This document shows, in pieces, positions 1-9,850 of a DNA stretch of 64,000 bases. The notes below the pieces were generated by a model, which saw only the letters and a list, made by a program, of their open reading frames with translations, was not told the DNA's origin and did no database searches. The position numbers and the translations under genes were made by a program. Position 1 is the stretch's first letter. The number at the start of each line of letters is the position of its first letter. Source of the DNA: Gammaproteobacteria bacterium (lineage in GTDB: Bacteria; Pseudomonadota; Gammaproteobacteria; Burkholderiales; Nitrosomonadaceae); NCBI GenBank assembly GCA_015709635.1, contig CP054180.1:2480001-2544000 (forward strand), read 5' to 3'.

Positions 1-1
1 G

Positions 2-1303
2 ATGCCGCCAAGCAGTAATTTTGTGCTGACGCCGGAACTGAATCTGCTGGCGTTGGATCCGGCCAATCCGCCGCAACCCGCTAGCGCCGGTGCAGTCGAC
101 AATGCGCAATCGAGCCGCTTCAAAACCGCGCTGAAAGATTCTTACACACTGCTGCAAAACGGCCTGCAGGCCGGTGTTATGCCCGCAGCCGTGCCGGTGA
201 ATGTCGCCCAATTGGCAACAGATACGCTGGTCAAGTTGAATCCGGCGGTTACGATTCCGAAATGGACGCTGGGCAACATCCTGCTACCGGCGCATATCAT
301 CGGATTGATCGGCGAAAAGTTTGTCGAAGCGATGGCGTATCCGGAATTCGATGTTCCGATGTACAAACCGCTGGTCGATAAATCCACCGAGCAGTTCGTG
401 CCGAACCTGAATTTCATCGCGCAAAACACCATCACGTTATTGAAGACCAACCAGCCGTTCATCGAGTCCTATATGGTCGGCCTCAATCATGAATTCGCAC
501 GCGAGTTGTTGTGGCGCGAATATCCGACCGATCAGCGCGGTTCCTATTTCCGGCAGTTCTGGGATGTCAGCGGTTTTCTCAGCCCGACCGAAGACAGCGA
601 ACAGCGCCGCGAGGAATTGAAAGACATTCCGCCGATTCACCGCTGGTCGCGGTTCTCCAAACTGGGCGAGCACGATAATCGCGAACAAGGCCTCGAAAAC
701 GAAGAGGAATTGGTATTGGTGATTCGCGGCGAATTGCTGAAAAAATACCCGAATGCGGTGATTTATGCGCAAAAAGCCAAATGGCAGCCGATCAGCGATA
801 CCAATCCGGCGCCGAACAAAAATACCGAACGGGTGTTCGACGACAGCGTGCCGATCAAGACGCCACTGTACGAAGCGCAAGTCAAACCGGACATTTACTT
901 TTTCGGCTTCGATTTGACCGAAGAGGAAGCACGCGGCAATCCCGAGGTTGACGACGAGCCGGGCTGGTTCTTCGTGATCAAGGAGCGTCCAGGTGAACCG
1001 CGTTTCGGTCTGGATATCAGCCGCGAAAGCACCAACCCCATTCAGGTCTGGAACGATCTGGCTTGGGCGGATGTAGCGCCCGGCATCAGTGACGGCGAGT
1101 TTATCGACATCGCCGCCGCCCCAGCACTCAGCCTGCCAAACACAGAACCGGGCGGCACCGCGCAGGAAAAAGCGGAACAGTGGAAAGAGGATCATTTGTT
1201 GAGCTGGACAAACAATATCAATTCGGCGGAACTGGCTTACATTCTATTCCAAGCGCCGGTGCTCGTCGGTGTGCATGCTGCCGAAATGCTGCCGCGCGAT
1301 TAA
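2..1303 (+). CDS. Uncharacterised protein, first gene of a three-gene cluster (possibly 5'-truncated by window edge)
   Basis: A reading frame of 433 codons is open from the second base of the window. Only one base lies upstream, so the ATG at position 2 may be internal and the protein may be longer. I do not recognise a named domain. I see no signal peptide or membrane segment, so a cytoplasmic location is inferred. The middle (about residues 160-190) is rich in aromatic and charged residues, including the stretch FARELLWREYPTDQRGSYFR, which looks like a conserved motif. The C-terminal third carries a WFFVIKERPGEPRFGLD block and ends in a hydrophobic helix-like tail. It lies 43 bp upstream of a giant protein on the same strand, so the two are probably co-transcribed. 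Function unknown. Confidence 0.75.
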   Translation: MPPSSNFVLTPELNLLALDPANPPQPASAGAVDNAQSSRFKTALKDSYTLLQNGLQAGVMPAAVPVNVAQLATDTLVKLNPAVTIPKWTLGNILLPAHIIGLIGEKFVEAMAYPEFDVPMYKPLVDKSTEQFVPNLNFIAQNTITLLKTNQPFIESYMVGLNHEFARELLWREYPTDQRGSYFRQFWDVSGFLSPTEDSEQRREELKDIPPIHRWSRFSKLGEHDNREQGLENEEELVLVIRGELLKKYPNAVIYAQKAKWQPISDTNPAPNKNTERVFDDSVPIKTPLYEAQVKPDIYFFGFDLTEEEARGNPEVDDEPGWFFVIKERPGEPRFGLDISRESTNPIQVWNDLAWADVAPGISDGEFIDIAAAPALSLPNTEPGGTAQEKAEQWKEDHLLSWTNNINSAELAYILFQAPVLVGVHAAEMLPRD

Positions 1304-1346
1304 GCATGTTACATAAGTACAAAATCTCAACCGACAGAAATGGCTT

Positions 1347-4300
1347 ATGACTCAATTTAAAGACACGCAAGAGCAGATCGATCAAGCACGCCGCCAGCAC
1401 CGGCAAGGCCGGTTAAACTGGGCTGCCGCTAACGAGAAACTGCAAAAAACCGAGCGTTTGATCGCGTCATTGCGCCGCCGCTCCGATGGTGCAGCCAAGG
1501 AACAATTACAGGCGTTGCTGCGCGAGCAAGAAGCGTTGCAGGCTGACACCGCCAAATTGCAAGCCGAGCTTGAGCGGAACCGGCAAGTATTGATCGACCG
1601 GGAATCGTTGTTCGAGATTTTTTCCGATCCGACCCAGAATATCGGCCAGTTGAACGATATCCATCCGATCCTGCTGTTTCCGCTGCGCATCGAAACGCGC
1701 TTCAAAAAAGTCACCGGCCCCGGCGGACGCGATGTCAGTACCGATCAGTTATGGGTACGCGTCTACCCGGACGACATCAGCGTCGACACTTTTGAAGAAA
1801 TCCCCTCCGAAGTCGAAATCAGCAACACGCGCATTTATTGGACCAATATCTGGAAAGCAGGTGGTGTCGATAGCGAAAAACGCGCGGCGTGGCAAGCGCT
1901 GGTCAAAAGCCACGGCGCCGGCCGGGCGTATTGGCTGAGCCAATTATTCAAACCGCTGAATCTGGCTGAAGAACCGGTCAAAGGCGATGGCGATTATATT
2001 TTGGTGATCGTTTCGGAACAGGCGCTGCCCGCAGCCGAGAAACCGATTGTGCAGCAATACTGGCAGGCCGTTTTCAGCGCCAATAACGATACCACCGCAT
2101 TAGATGCGGCATATGCCACACTCAAAAATGATCTCGGCGCAGCACGCGCGCAGGAAATTATCACGTCGTACCAGCCACAGAATCTGAATGTCAAACCGGC
2201 GCAACCCGAAACCGTCACCAACGTGCGCGTCGAATTTCTGGAATTACCCGTCGTCAGTGGAGTCGATACGCAACTGCAAGCCTGGACCAACCCGGCACGC
2301 GTGGCACTGTTACCGGAGCGGTTTGTGGTCATGGGCTTCAACGGCAAGGAGCAAACGCTGCTACACATCGGCAGTCCAGTGCCTTCGGAACTGATCGTTG
2401 GCCCCAACCCCAATGCACCGGAAGATCAGCAATTACAACTGGAAGATGGTGAATTGATCGTACCGGATGAGATGAAATGGGTCACCGATTTTGACGAAGC
2501 CGTCGCCAAGGGCATGGGGTTCAAGATTAATCTGAACGATAGCCAGGCGCGGCGCGGCTTCGACCGTCTTTTTGTGCTCGGTGTCCGGCTCAGCGCCGAC
2601 GTCGGCAAAAGCCGCGAGCAACTGCAGCAGTTGATTCAACACCATCAGCGCAGCCGCAAAGGATTCAGTTTCCTGATGCAAGGCGCGCCGACCAATAACG
2701 TCGAAGATCAGGATAGCGGCTATACCTGGTTCAGCGACGCCGACGCCAGTTACGATCACTATTTCAATCAATACGCCAGCGACGGCAGCGACGACGATCC
2801 CACCGACTGGCGCACCCGCAAAGACGGCCGCTGGCTGGCGCAAAGCCTGGGTCTCGACCCGGCGATCCTGAAGTTATCGCCGCAGTATTACGCCAACGAT
2901 CAGCTGGAAGCCCGGGCGATGAACGAGGCGCTGTGGCCGGCAACGCTCGGTTATTTCATGGAACAAATGATGGAGCCGGTATTCAACGACGACACCATCA
3001 CCAGCACACGCAACTATTTCAACCGTTATGTGCTGGGTCGCGGCACGCTGCCTGCGATCCGCATCGGCAAGCAACCGTACGGGATCCTGCCGGCAACACC
3101 GTTTTCGCGCATGGCGTGGATCAATCGTAAAGTCTTCAGTGACGACCGGCTGGAATCGCAAATTTCCGGCTCGTTCCTATTCCTATCCCGGCTTTACAGC
3201 CTTATCAAGAAGGCCGACGAACGCTGGACTTCGCTGCTGCCGCAGGTATCGTACGTCGGCAAACCGCAAACCGATCCGCAGCAAGCCTTGCTCGATATCG
3301 TCGGGCTGCATCCGGCATCGGTCGAGTTTTATCAACGCTACGCGGAAAGTGCCGAGCAGCTCTACAACCGCTATAAAACTTCCGGTATCAATGGCGCGAT
3401 CTACGCCACGATTGCCTCGTTGTTTTATACCCAAAGCGGCCTTGCGCTGCTGGCGCAATTGGGCTATACGGCGCAGGACAACAACAAGATCCCTGATATT
3501 CTGAACAAATTCTTCACGCTCGCCGCCAACCTGCTGAAAGGCCCGCTGATCGACGATCAAGCGCTGTCCGAGTTCAATCCGGTGCGGATTTATCACACCA
3601 CTAACACAAATTATCTCCAGTGGTTGGCTGCCGCAGCGCGCGATTCGCATAACACTTTGCGCCTGCAGCAAGGATTTATCGACGATAAGCCGCCGACCGC
3701 CTTGCTCTATCTGATGCTGCATCATGCACTCGATTTATCCTACCTCGACACCAGTCTGCGTCTGCACCTGGAAGCGAATGTGCTCGATCCGCAGCAATTC
3801 TCTGTGGCGAAACGCGAGCCGAAGTTCATGCACATTCAGGAAGCCGGAGACGACAAAGGCAGTCCGTGGCAATACCTGTACAAAGCGGAACCGGCGATCA
3901 CCAGTCAACCGCAGTTGCAAATCGGCGATTTCATTCCGCAGATACTGACATTGCGCAATCCTTACCTGAATACCCAAATCGGTGCGCTGGAGCGCTTGCA
4001 GCAAACACCGACGGCACGGCTGGAACGGATTTTCGCCGAGCACATCGATTGCTGCAGCTATCGTCTCGATGCTTGGTGGTTAGGGCTGCTGAATGTGCAA
4101 CTGGACATCATGCAGCAAATCGCCGGGCAAACGCAGCCAGTACCCGGCACCGTACCCGGTGAAACCGGCAACGGCCATGACGCCGATAATCATGGTTGCT
4201 ATCTGGGCGCTTTTGCCTGGCTAGAAGATGTCCGGCCGGAAAACAAAAATCTGACGCCGATCAAACTGACCGGAGAACTCGACAAAATTTTCAACAAACC

Positions 4301-6995
4301 CGGTCAAGCCCCGTTGGCCGAGGACGACAAGAATTTCGGTTATATCCACGCGCCCTCGTTGAATCATGCCGTCACCGCCGCCGTGCTGCGCAACGGTTAT
4401 CTGGCCAACGCCACACCGAGCAATCCCGATAGTCTGGCGATCAATCTCACCTCCGAACGCGTGCGGCTGGCGATGAACGTCATCGACGGCATGCGCAACG
4501 GCCAGAGCCTGTCGGCGCTGCTGGGTTATTATCTGGAGCGCGGTTTGCACGATGCCGGCGATTTATTCCTCGACAGCATCATCTTCGATCTGCGCAAGCA
4601 ATTCCCGCTCGCGGGCGACCGGTTATCAACCACCGCAACCGCTAGCAACGAACCGATCAGCGCCGTTGAAGCGCGCAACGTCGTCGACGGGCTAGCGCTG
4701 ATCGAGCATGTGCAAGCACAAACCGGCACGAACCGGAATTATCCGTTCGGTATTGCGCAACTTCCAACGATTACCGAGCAGAACAAACTGGATGCAATCA
4801 ACCGCGAAGTGCAACGCATCATGAATATCAACGATGCCGTCGCCGATCTCGCGATGGCTGAGGGCGTATACCAAGTGGTACGTGGCAACTATGAGCGCGC
4901 CGCCGGAACGCTGGATGCCTTCAGCAAGGGACATTTCCCGCCGGTACCGGAAGTGGTGCAAACGCCGCGCAGCGGCGTCACGCTGACGCACCGGATCGGC
5001 CTGCACTTGCGCGCCGGATTGAATCCCGCCGATCCGGGCAACAGCACGCCGCGCGCCAAAGGCGAACCGGCGGTCAATCAATGGCTGACGCAGCTGCTAC
5101 CGGCAATGGGCGGCATTTTCTGTACCGTCGACTATTACCATCAAGGCAACGCGCAACAGGAACAACAAACGGTCAGTGCGCAAGATTTGGGCTTGCTGGC
5201 TACCGACCTGATGTACATGCTGTCGAGCGACCAGCAGCAAATGACCGCGCTCGACGACCGTATCCTGACCCAGGTCTATGCGATTCCCGGCGTGCGTATC
5301 GATAGCGATATCAAAATCCAATACCGCGGTAAGCAAGCTGGAAAATATTCGTTCTTTGAAGTGATGCCGATGCTCAACGATCTGAAAGCGTTGATCACTC
5401 AATCGCGACCGCTCAAAACCACCGACGTAAAACTGCCGAATGAGGCTTCGCAACAAGATGATGGCGTAGCAGCGATCCGTACGGAAAAAGTCACCACGGT
5501 GCGCGATTTGCTGCTGCCGCAACAAACCGCTTTGAATGCGCTGAAAACGCAAATCGATACCTGGCTGAACGACCCCGATCCGGCCGTAGCGGAAAACAAT
5601 GCGCTCAATCATCTCGATGAAATGATCAACGGTTATTTGCCGCTTGCCCTGGCAGTCAATCGATTCGGCCTGACCGGCGCGGCAACCGGTTTTGTGTACG
5701 ACTGGCGGCGCACCCAATTCCTTGCGTTGCTGGAAAAACTGCAAAGCATCGTCACGCGCTGGCAAGCGGCGTTGCTGGAATTCGAGCAACGTATCGCCGA
5801 TTTTGCCGCGCTGGATCCAGCGACACCGGTCGAAGACAAAATGCAGTATCTGATGCAAGCGGCGTTATTGATTGTAACCGAATCAATCCCGATCCCAGCT
5901 TCAAACGATCCCAACGATTTATTGACCACACTGAATACCACACATAAAACCAGTTTTCAGAACAGTCTGACCAATCTTGAAAATCTGCTGGCGACCGCCA
6001 GTCAAGTTGGCGCGCTATACGCCGCGATGATTGCCCGGGAAAGCGATATCGCACTACATGACACGCAGACATTGGATATTGCCGACAATAAAAAAACCAT
6101 CGTCAGCTTTGCACAAATCTTGCAAACCAAAGTGACGGGCTTGGCGGCGGATATCGACAAACGCGTGGCGGCGGCCAACGATTTGATCACCGGTGATGCG
6201 TCGGCTTCCGCCGAGCAGCGCATCGATGAGCTGACGCGCGCGATCCGGCAGTTGACGCACGACGATTTTGTTATTCTGCCTGAGTTTAATCTGGCCGCCG
6301 CGCATGGCAGCGAGTGGCAGCAAAGCTATGACAATCGTGCGCAATTGCTGAGCTATCAAAAAAATGATCTGAGCGTGGATTTTCCCGAAGACAACTGGCT
6401 ATACGGCGTTGCACGGGTACGGGAAAAATTGCAGCGCTGGGAAAGCGTTACGCAGTTTGGCGAAGCGTTGAACAATGTCAGTTTGAATTTGACGCCGTTG
6501 CAGTTTCCTTATCGCACCGATGATCACTGGCTGGCGTTGCAATACCCCGATACCCAGCCCGGCACCGCCGAGCCGTTTGTGATCGATAGCGATAAACTGC
6601 TGTATACCGCGCATTACGTCGATGCTTTTGTACAGAACACTGCAATTTGCGGGCTGTTGCTCGACGAATGGACTGAGGTGATTCCGACAACCCAGGAAAC
6701 CACCGGATTGACGTTTCATTACGACCGCCCCAATTGCGAAGCGCCGCAGTCGTTACTATTGGCATTACCGGCCAACTTCACCGGTCACTGGCAATGGCAG
6801 GATTTGGTCGATACCCTGCACGAAACCTTGGATATGGCCAGCAAACGCGCCGTTGAACCGGCGCATTGGAATGAGACGGAGTATGCGCGCTTCCTGCCTG
6901 CGGTAATTTCTTCGGTAACGCGCTATCCGATCATGATGACACTCGATCTGGCCTTCAATAACGCGGTGCAATTCAAATCCAACGTAGAGAGTTGA
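1347..6995 (+). CDS. Giant uncharacterised protein (1882 aa) with N-terminal coiled coil
   Basis: This is a single uninterrupted frame of 1882 codons. Residues 5-85 are a charged, heptad-like coiled coil rich in Gln, Arg, Leu and Glu. The remainder is globular, with no signal peptide and no transmembrane segment, so I infer a cytoplasmic or particle-associated protein. Distinctive blocks are GRGTLPAIRIGKQPYGILP (about residue 570) and, near residue 1000, GYIHAPSLNHAVTAAVLRNGYL-type and RVRLAMNVIDGMRNGQ-type segments. The well-formed charged and aromatic motifs suggest a conserved family rather than drift, but I cannot assign a function. The stop codon overlaps or abuts the next gene, indicating tight translational coupling. 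It is not a recognisable Rhs, Tc-toxin, polyketide or nonribosomal synthase. The Shine-Dalgarno before the ATG is weak. Confidence 0.85.
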   Translation: MTQFKDTQEQIDQARRQHRQGRLNWAAANEKLQKTERLIASLRRRSDGAAKEQLQALLREQEALQADTAKLQAELERNRQVLIDRESLFEIFSDPTQNIGQLNDIHPILLFPLRIETRFKKVTGPGGRDVSTDQLWVRVYPDDISVDTFEEIPSEVEISNTRIYWTNIWKAGGVDSEKRAAWQALVKSHGAGRAYWLSQLFKPLNLAEEPVKGDGDYILVIVSEQALPAAEKPIVQQYWQAVFSANNDTTALDAAYATLKNDLGAARAQEIITSYQPQNLNVKPAQPETVTNVRVEFLELPVVSGVDTQLQAWTNPARVALLPERFVVMGFNGKEQTLLHIGSPVPSELIVGPNPNAPEDQQLQLEDGELIVPDEMKWVTDFDEAVAKGMGFKINLNDSQARRGFDRLFVLGVRLSADVGKSREQLQQLIQHHQRSRKGFSFLMQGAPTNNVEDQDSGYTWFSDADASYDHYFNQYASDGSDDDPTDWRTRKDGRWLAQSLGLDPAILKLSPQYYANDQLEARAMNEALWPATLGYFMEQMMEPVFNDDTITSTRNYFNRYVLGRGTLPAIRIGKQPYGILPATPFSRMAWINRKVFSDDRLESQISGSFLFLSRLYSLIKKADERWTSLLPQVSYVGKPQTDPQQALLDIVGLHPASVEFYQRYAESAEQLYNRYKTSGINGAIYATIASLFYTQSGLALLAQLGYTAQDNNKIPDILNKFFTLAANLLKGPLIDDQALSEFNPVRIYHTTNTNYLQWLAAAARDSHNTLRLQQGFIDDKPPTALLYLMLHHALDLSYLDTSLRLHLEANVLDPQQFSVAKREPKFMHIQEAGDDKGSPWQYLYKAEPAITSQPQLQIGDFIPQILTLRNPYLNTQIGALERLQQTPTARLERIFAEHIDCCSYRLDAWWLGLLNVQLDIMQQIAGQTQPVPGTVPGETGNGHDADNHGCYLGAFAWLEDVRPENKNLTPIKLTGELDKIFNKPGQAPLAEDDKNFGYIHAPSLNHAVTAAVLRNGYLANATPSNPDSLAINLTSERVRLAMNVIDGMRNGQSLSALLGYYLERGLHDAGDLFLDSIIFDLRKQFPLAGDRLSTTATASNEPISAVEARNVVDGLALIEHVQAQTGTNRNYPFGIAQLPTITEQNKLDAINREVQRIMNINDAVADLAMAEGVYQVVRGNYERAAGTLDAFSKGHFPPVPEVVQTPRSGVTLTHRIGLHLRAGLNPADPGNSTPRAKGEPAVNQWLTQLLPAMGGIFCTVDYYHQGNAQQEQQTVSAQDLGLLATDLMYMLSSDQQQMTALDDRILTQVYAIPGVRIDSDIKIQYRGKQAGKYSFFEVMPMLNDLKALITQSRPLKTTDVKLPNEASQQDDGVAAIRTEKVTTVRDLLLPQQTALNALKTQIDTWLNDPDPAVAENNALNHLDEMINGYLPLALAVNRFGLTGAATGFVYDWRRTQFLALLEKLQSIVTRWQAALLEFEQRIADFAALDPATPVEDKMQYLMQAALLIVTESIPIPASNDPNDLLTTLNTTHKTSFQNSLTNLENLLATASQVGALYAAMIARESDIALHDTQTLDIADNKKTIVSFAQILQTKVTGLAADIDKRVAAANDLITGDASASAEQRIDELTRAIRQLTHDDFVILPEFNLAAAHGSEWQQSYDNRAQLLSYQKNDLSVDFPEDNWLYGVARVREKLQRWESVTQFGEALNNVSLNLTPLQFPYRTDDHWLALQYPDTQPGTAEPFVIDSDKLLYTAHYVDAFVQNTAICGLLLDEWTEVIPTTQETTGLTFHYDRPNCEAPQSLLLALPANFTGHWQWQDLVDTLHETLDMASKRAVEPAHWNETEYARFLPAVISSVTRYPIMMTLDLAFNNAVQFKSNVES

Positions 6996-6997
6996 CC

Positions 6998-8908
6998 ATG
7001 AACGATTTTATTGCGATTCAGAATATTCAGGAAGTGCTCGAGCGCAAAGTCTTGCTGCCCACGGTGGTGCTATGGAATCGTCTGGAAGGACGGCCACGCA
7101 CCAAAAACTTCATCCGCGCGCTGCGCGCCGAAGTCCGAGATCCGCTGTGGATGTTGTGCAAACAGTGGCAAACCGGGGAATTCAAGGGCGACGATGCCGG
7201 ATCGCCGATCTTCGCCAAAGTGCACATGGCCACCACCGAGCTGACTCACTATCAGCCGGGCGATGCCGCCGCGCAGGATTTCGACCGATCGGCGCCGCTG
7301 GAAGCAATCGTCGAACAAAGGTCGTTACCCTACAACGGGCAACAGCACATTCTTTCGCTGGATATCCGTCTGCTGATGGGGCGGCAATGGTTGAAGTATT
7401 TGCAGGCGGCCAGTTTATCCGCTTTGAAACCGCAATACTTGCAACACACCGGTTATCGCATTGCCGAACCTGATCCGGCCAGCCACAACGATGCTTTCCT
7501 GACCGCGCATCCAGCGGTGTGGCAAAGCTTCTCGGCGATGGCGGGACGCGCCATGGATGGCGCCAATTTGTATTTTTATCTAAAAGCCGATAGCTTGCAT
7601 CACGCTTACGACGGCATCACCCTGGCCAGTGACGGCGACAAAACAACCATCGACGGTCTAGCCGGAAAATTTGTGCAATGGTATGAGCAATTGTTCTATC
7701 AGCCGGATCAAGGCCAAAACGATGCCTGGCTGCCGCAGCAACTGGAATATCGGTTTGCGGTATCGGCACCGCAGCATGGCGCGGAAAAAGTCATGACCGC
7801 CGAGGAGTATTATCAAGGCCGGTTGGATTGGTACAACCTGGACGTCGATCCGGCCCGGCAAAACTTGGGCACGAGCAACGGCAGTCCGGTGGAAGGAACC
7901 ACCACGCTGTCGTTTTTTCCGACGGCGATTCAGTTTGAAGGCATGCCGAATACACGCTGGTGGACATTTGAAGAAGGCAAAACCAATTTCGGCGATATCA
8001 AACCCGATACCACCGACATCAACAAATTGCTGCTGATGGAATTCGGCTTGGTTTATGCCAACGATTGGTTTTTGGTGCCTTTCCAATTGCCGGTCGGCAG
8101 TATCGCCGATGTACAGGGTCTTGCTGTCACCAACGTGTTCGGCGAAAGAATCTGGGTCACGGCGTCAGGTTCCGGCAGCGATGAAAACTGGCAGCGCTGG
8201 GCCATGTACAACCTCACGGTCAAAGGCAGCGACGACGTGCGCGCCGATACCTCGCTGCTGTTATTACCGACCGTCCCCAAGATTCAGGAAGGAAAACCGG
8301 TCGACGAGCTATGGTTCGTACGCGATGAGGTCGCCAATATGGTGTGGGGCATCGAAAAAAATATTCCCCTGGCGACAGGCCGCAGCAAACCGGGCAACGA
8401 AGCGGGGCGTGAACTCTTCAGCCGCCTGGAAAGTATTCTGGATGGCGAAATCGAAGGCGGTCTGGTGGTACCGGAAATCCCCGAATCGAGCGCGGCCATT
8501 CGTTATCAATTGATGCAAGGTGTACCGGAGAATTGGATTCCGATGATTCCCGTGCATCTCGACAACAACAACCGGGAAATCCAGTTGCAGCGTGCGTCAA
8601 TGCCGCGAATCATCCTCGGCGATCCCAATCCGCCGGAGAAAGTCAAACCGCGCACGGTATTATTGCGCCAAGGGCTCGATCAGCAGCCGCCGCAACCTTA
8701 TTTTCTGCACGAAGAAGAAGTGCCGCGCGCCGGTATCCAAGTTACGCAAGCGTATCAGCGCACGCGCTGGAACAACGGTCAGGTCTTTTGCTGGCTCGGC
8801 GTGAAAAAACAAACCGGCCGTGGCGAAGGCAGCAGCGGTTTGGCATTCGATCGCGTCAAACCGACCAATCAGCGTTTGCGTCCTGCGTTGCGGCCACCTA
8901 GCAAATAA
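6998..8908 (+). CDS. Uncharacterised protein (636 aa), third gene of the cluster
   Basis: The ATG at 6998 lies 3 bp after the stop of the 1882-aa gene. A TTG at 6992 would instead overlap that stop and add two residues. The N-terminal region contains a compact motif, DPLWMLCKQWQTGEFKGDDA (about residues 48-67). Later blocks include PNTRWWTFEEGKTNFGDI, EFGLVYANDWFLVPFQLP and VPENWIPMIPVH, all Trp-rich and typical of a conserved folded protein. No signal peptide, transmembrane helix or known catalytic signature is visible. A 15-nt-loop hairpin follows the stop, so this is probably the last gene of the operon. Function unknown; it probably forms a complex with the two upstream products. Confidence 0.85.
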   Translation: MNDFIAIQNIQEVLERKVLLPTVVLWNRLEGRPRTKNFIRALRAEVRDPLWMLCKQWQTGEFKGDDAGSPIFAKVHMATTELTHYQPGDAAAQDFDRSAPLEAIVEQRSLPYNGQQHILSLDIRLLMGRQWLKYLQAASLSALKPQYLQHTGYRIAEPDPASHNDAFLTAHPAVWQSFSAMAGRAMDGANLYFYLKADSLHHAYDGITLASDGDKTTIDGLAGKFVQWYEQLFYQPDQGQNDAWLPQQLEYRFAVSAPQHGAEKVMTAEEYYQGRLDWYNLDVDPARQNLGTSNGSPVEGTTTLSFFPTAIQFEGMPNTRWWTFEEGKTNFGDIKPDTTDINKLLLMEFGLVYANDWFLVPFQLPVGSIADVQGLAVTNVFGERIWVTASGSGSDENWQRWAMYNLTVKGSDDVRADTSLLLLPTVPKIQEGKPVDELWFVRDEVANMVWGIEKNIPLATGRSKPGNEAGRELFSRLESILDGEIEGGLVVPEIPESSAAIRYQLMQGVPENWIPMIPVHLDNNNREIQLQRASMPRIILGDPNPPEKVKPRTVLLRQGLDQQPPQPYFLHEEEVPRAGIQVTQAYQRTRWNNGQVFCWLGVKKQTGRGEGSSGLAFDRVKPTNQRLRPALRPPSK

Positions 8909-8938
8909 CGCTTACGAGAATTAAATCCCTCCATCAAT

Positions 8939-8969
8939 CTGTTCCGATCGCTGTTATCATCCGGAACAG
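8939..8969 (+). terminator. Putative hairpin after the three-gene cluster
   Basis: An 8-bp perfect inverted repeat (CTGTTCCG / CGGAACAG) separated by 15 nt lies 31 nt downstream of the stop at 8908. No T-tract follows, so it is either a weak or Rho-assisted end or only an mRNA 3' structure. Confidence 0.35.
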
Positions 8970-9083
8970 AGCAGTAGTCCTGACACAATATAAAGTGAAA
9001 TCCCGTTTGTATTCCAGGCTGAAAAAAATATTTTCATCAGTATATAATTTCCACTTTCTTCTTATTTCACTTCCTAAACAAAA

Positions 9084-9632
9084 ATGCAGGAACCTGAGCC
9101 CCCCGTTATCCAGCCATTTACTTTTGTTTTTAAGTGGCGGCGTTTCTTGGTCCATAGTGCAATCATGGGTGTTTGTATAATGCTTGGCTTAATGACTTGG
9201 TATTTCGGCAAGCCACCCAGCATCCGTTTTTATGAAACAAAATCGGAACAACCGCTTGCTGCTGTGATAGCGCCCGATATCGAGATGGCGCTGGACAAAC
9301 GCAGCTCTGTCGCGGTAAAAGAAAGTAAACCGCTACAGGTGGAATTATTCAAAGGAAATGTCTATTTCGATATCAAGAAAGACTCCACCGATCAACTTGA
9401 AGTAAAAGTCGGCAGCGCCATTATCAAAGATTTTGGAACCCGCTTCAGTATTTTTATGCACAAAGACGGCACCGGCCACATCGCAGTTGCAGACGGACAT
9501 ATCAAGCTTCACGTTGCAACCGGGGTTTATCAGATCAATGCACTGGAACAAGCGGATTTTGACGACACCAAAATAAGCAAGCATCGCTTGGTAAGCGAGC
9601 GGGAAATTGCACCTTGGCGCTCCGATCAATAA
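9084..9632 (+). CDS. FecR-domain membrane protein, short form
   Basis: The 182-aa protein has a basic N-terminus, one transmembrane helix at about residues 25-45 and a periplasmic domain. The domain carries the FecR signature: a LFKGNVYFDIKKDS segment, then VKVGSAIIKDFGTRFSI (the usual V-x-GT-x-F core), then a VADGHIKLH segment. Classical FecR proteins act as anti-sigma or sigma-regulating partners of ECF sigma factors and TonB receptors. This copy is short, lacks the cytoplasmic N-terminal sigma-binding domain, and has no sigma factor or TonB receptor beside it. A sensory or structural role is therefore as likely as sigma control. It follows the unknown three-gene cluster by 175 bp on the same strand and may or may not belong to it. 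Confidence 0.75.
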   Translation: MQEPEPPVIQPFTFVFKWRRFLVHSAIMGVCIMLGLMTWYFGKPPSIRFYETKSEQPLAAVIAPDIEMALDKRSSVAVKESKPLQVELFKGNVYFDIKKDSTDQLEVKVGSAIIKDFGTRFSIFMHKDGTGHIAVADGHIKLHVATGVYQINALEQADFDDTKISKHRLVSEREIAPWRSDQ

Positions 9633-9663
9633 TCTGCAAGAATTTCTGGCGTTATTACACTTC

Positions 9664-9810
9664 AGGAAAGCTCTGAGAAACTGCTGCGTTTGACCATGCT
9701 GCGTTGAAATCAGGTTCAAAGTGCTCATTTACCATTCGTAAACCAAACTGCACTTTCTCACCTGATTCCGTCTTTCCTGGCTGTCGCTCGCTACCTTTTT
9801 CAAATTTCCT
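9664..9810. repeat. MITE-like dispersed repeat, copy 1
   Basis: This is a 147-bp element whose ends are imperfect inverted repeats (AGGAAAGCTCTGAGAAA against the reverse complement of TTTTTCAAATTTCCT). An internal palindrome CATTTAC...GTAAA lies near the middle. A second copy with the same internal order lies at 26338-26480. It carries no open reading frame. It sits between the FecR-like gene and the carboxypeptidase gene, both of which end towards it. I infer a non-autonomous mobile repeat. Confidence 0.7.
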
Positions 9811-9850
9811 TAGTCACATAGCCACCAAAATACTGTTCGCTCTATCAGTT

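Noticed and set aside
437..1195. 252-codon minus-strand frame opposite the first unknown gene
   Set aside because: No start context, Phe/Arg-rich antisense composition, and a better-formed protein on the plus strand.
2..8908. Assigning the large-protein cluster to contractile injection systems, Tc toxins or Rhs proteins
   Set aside because: No sheath, baseplate, YD-repeat or Tc motif is visible; size alone is not evidence.
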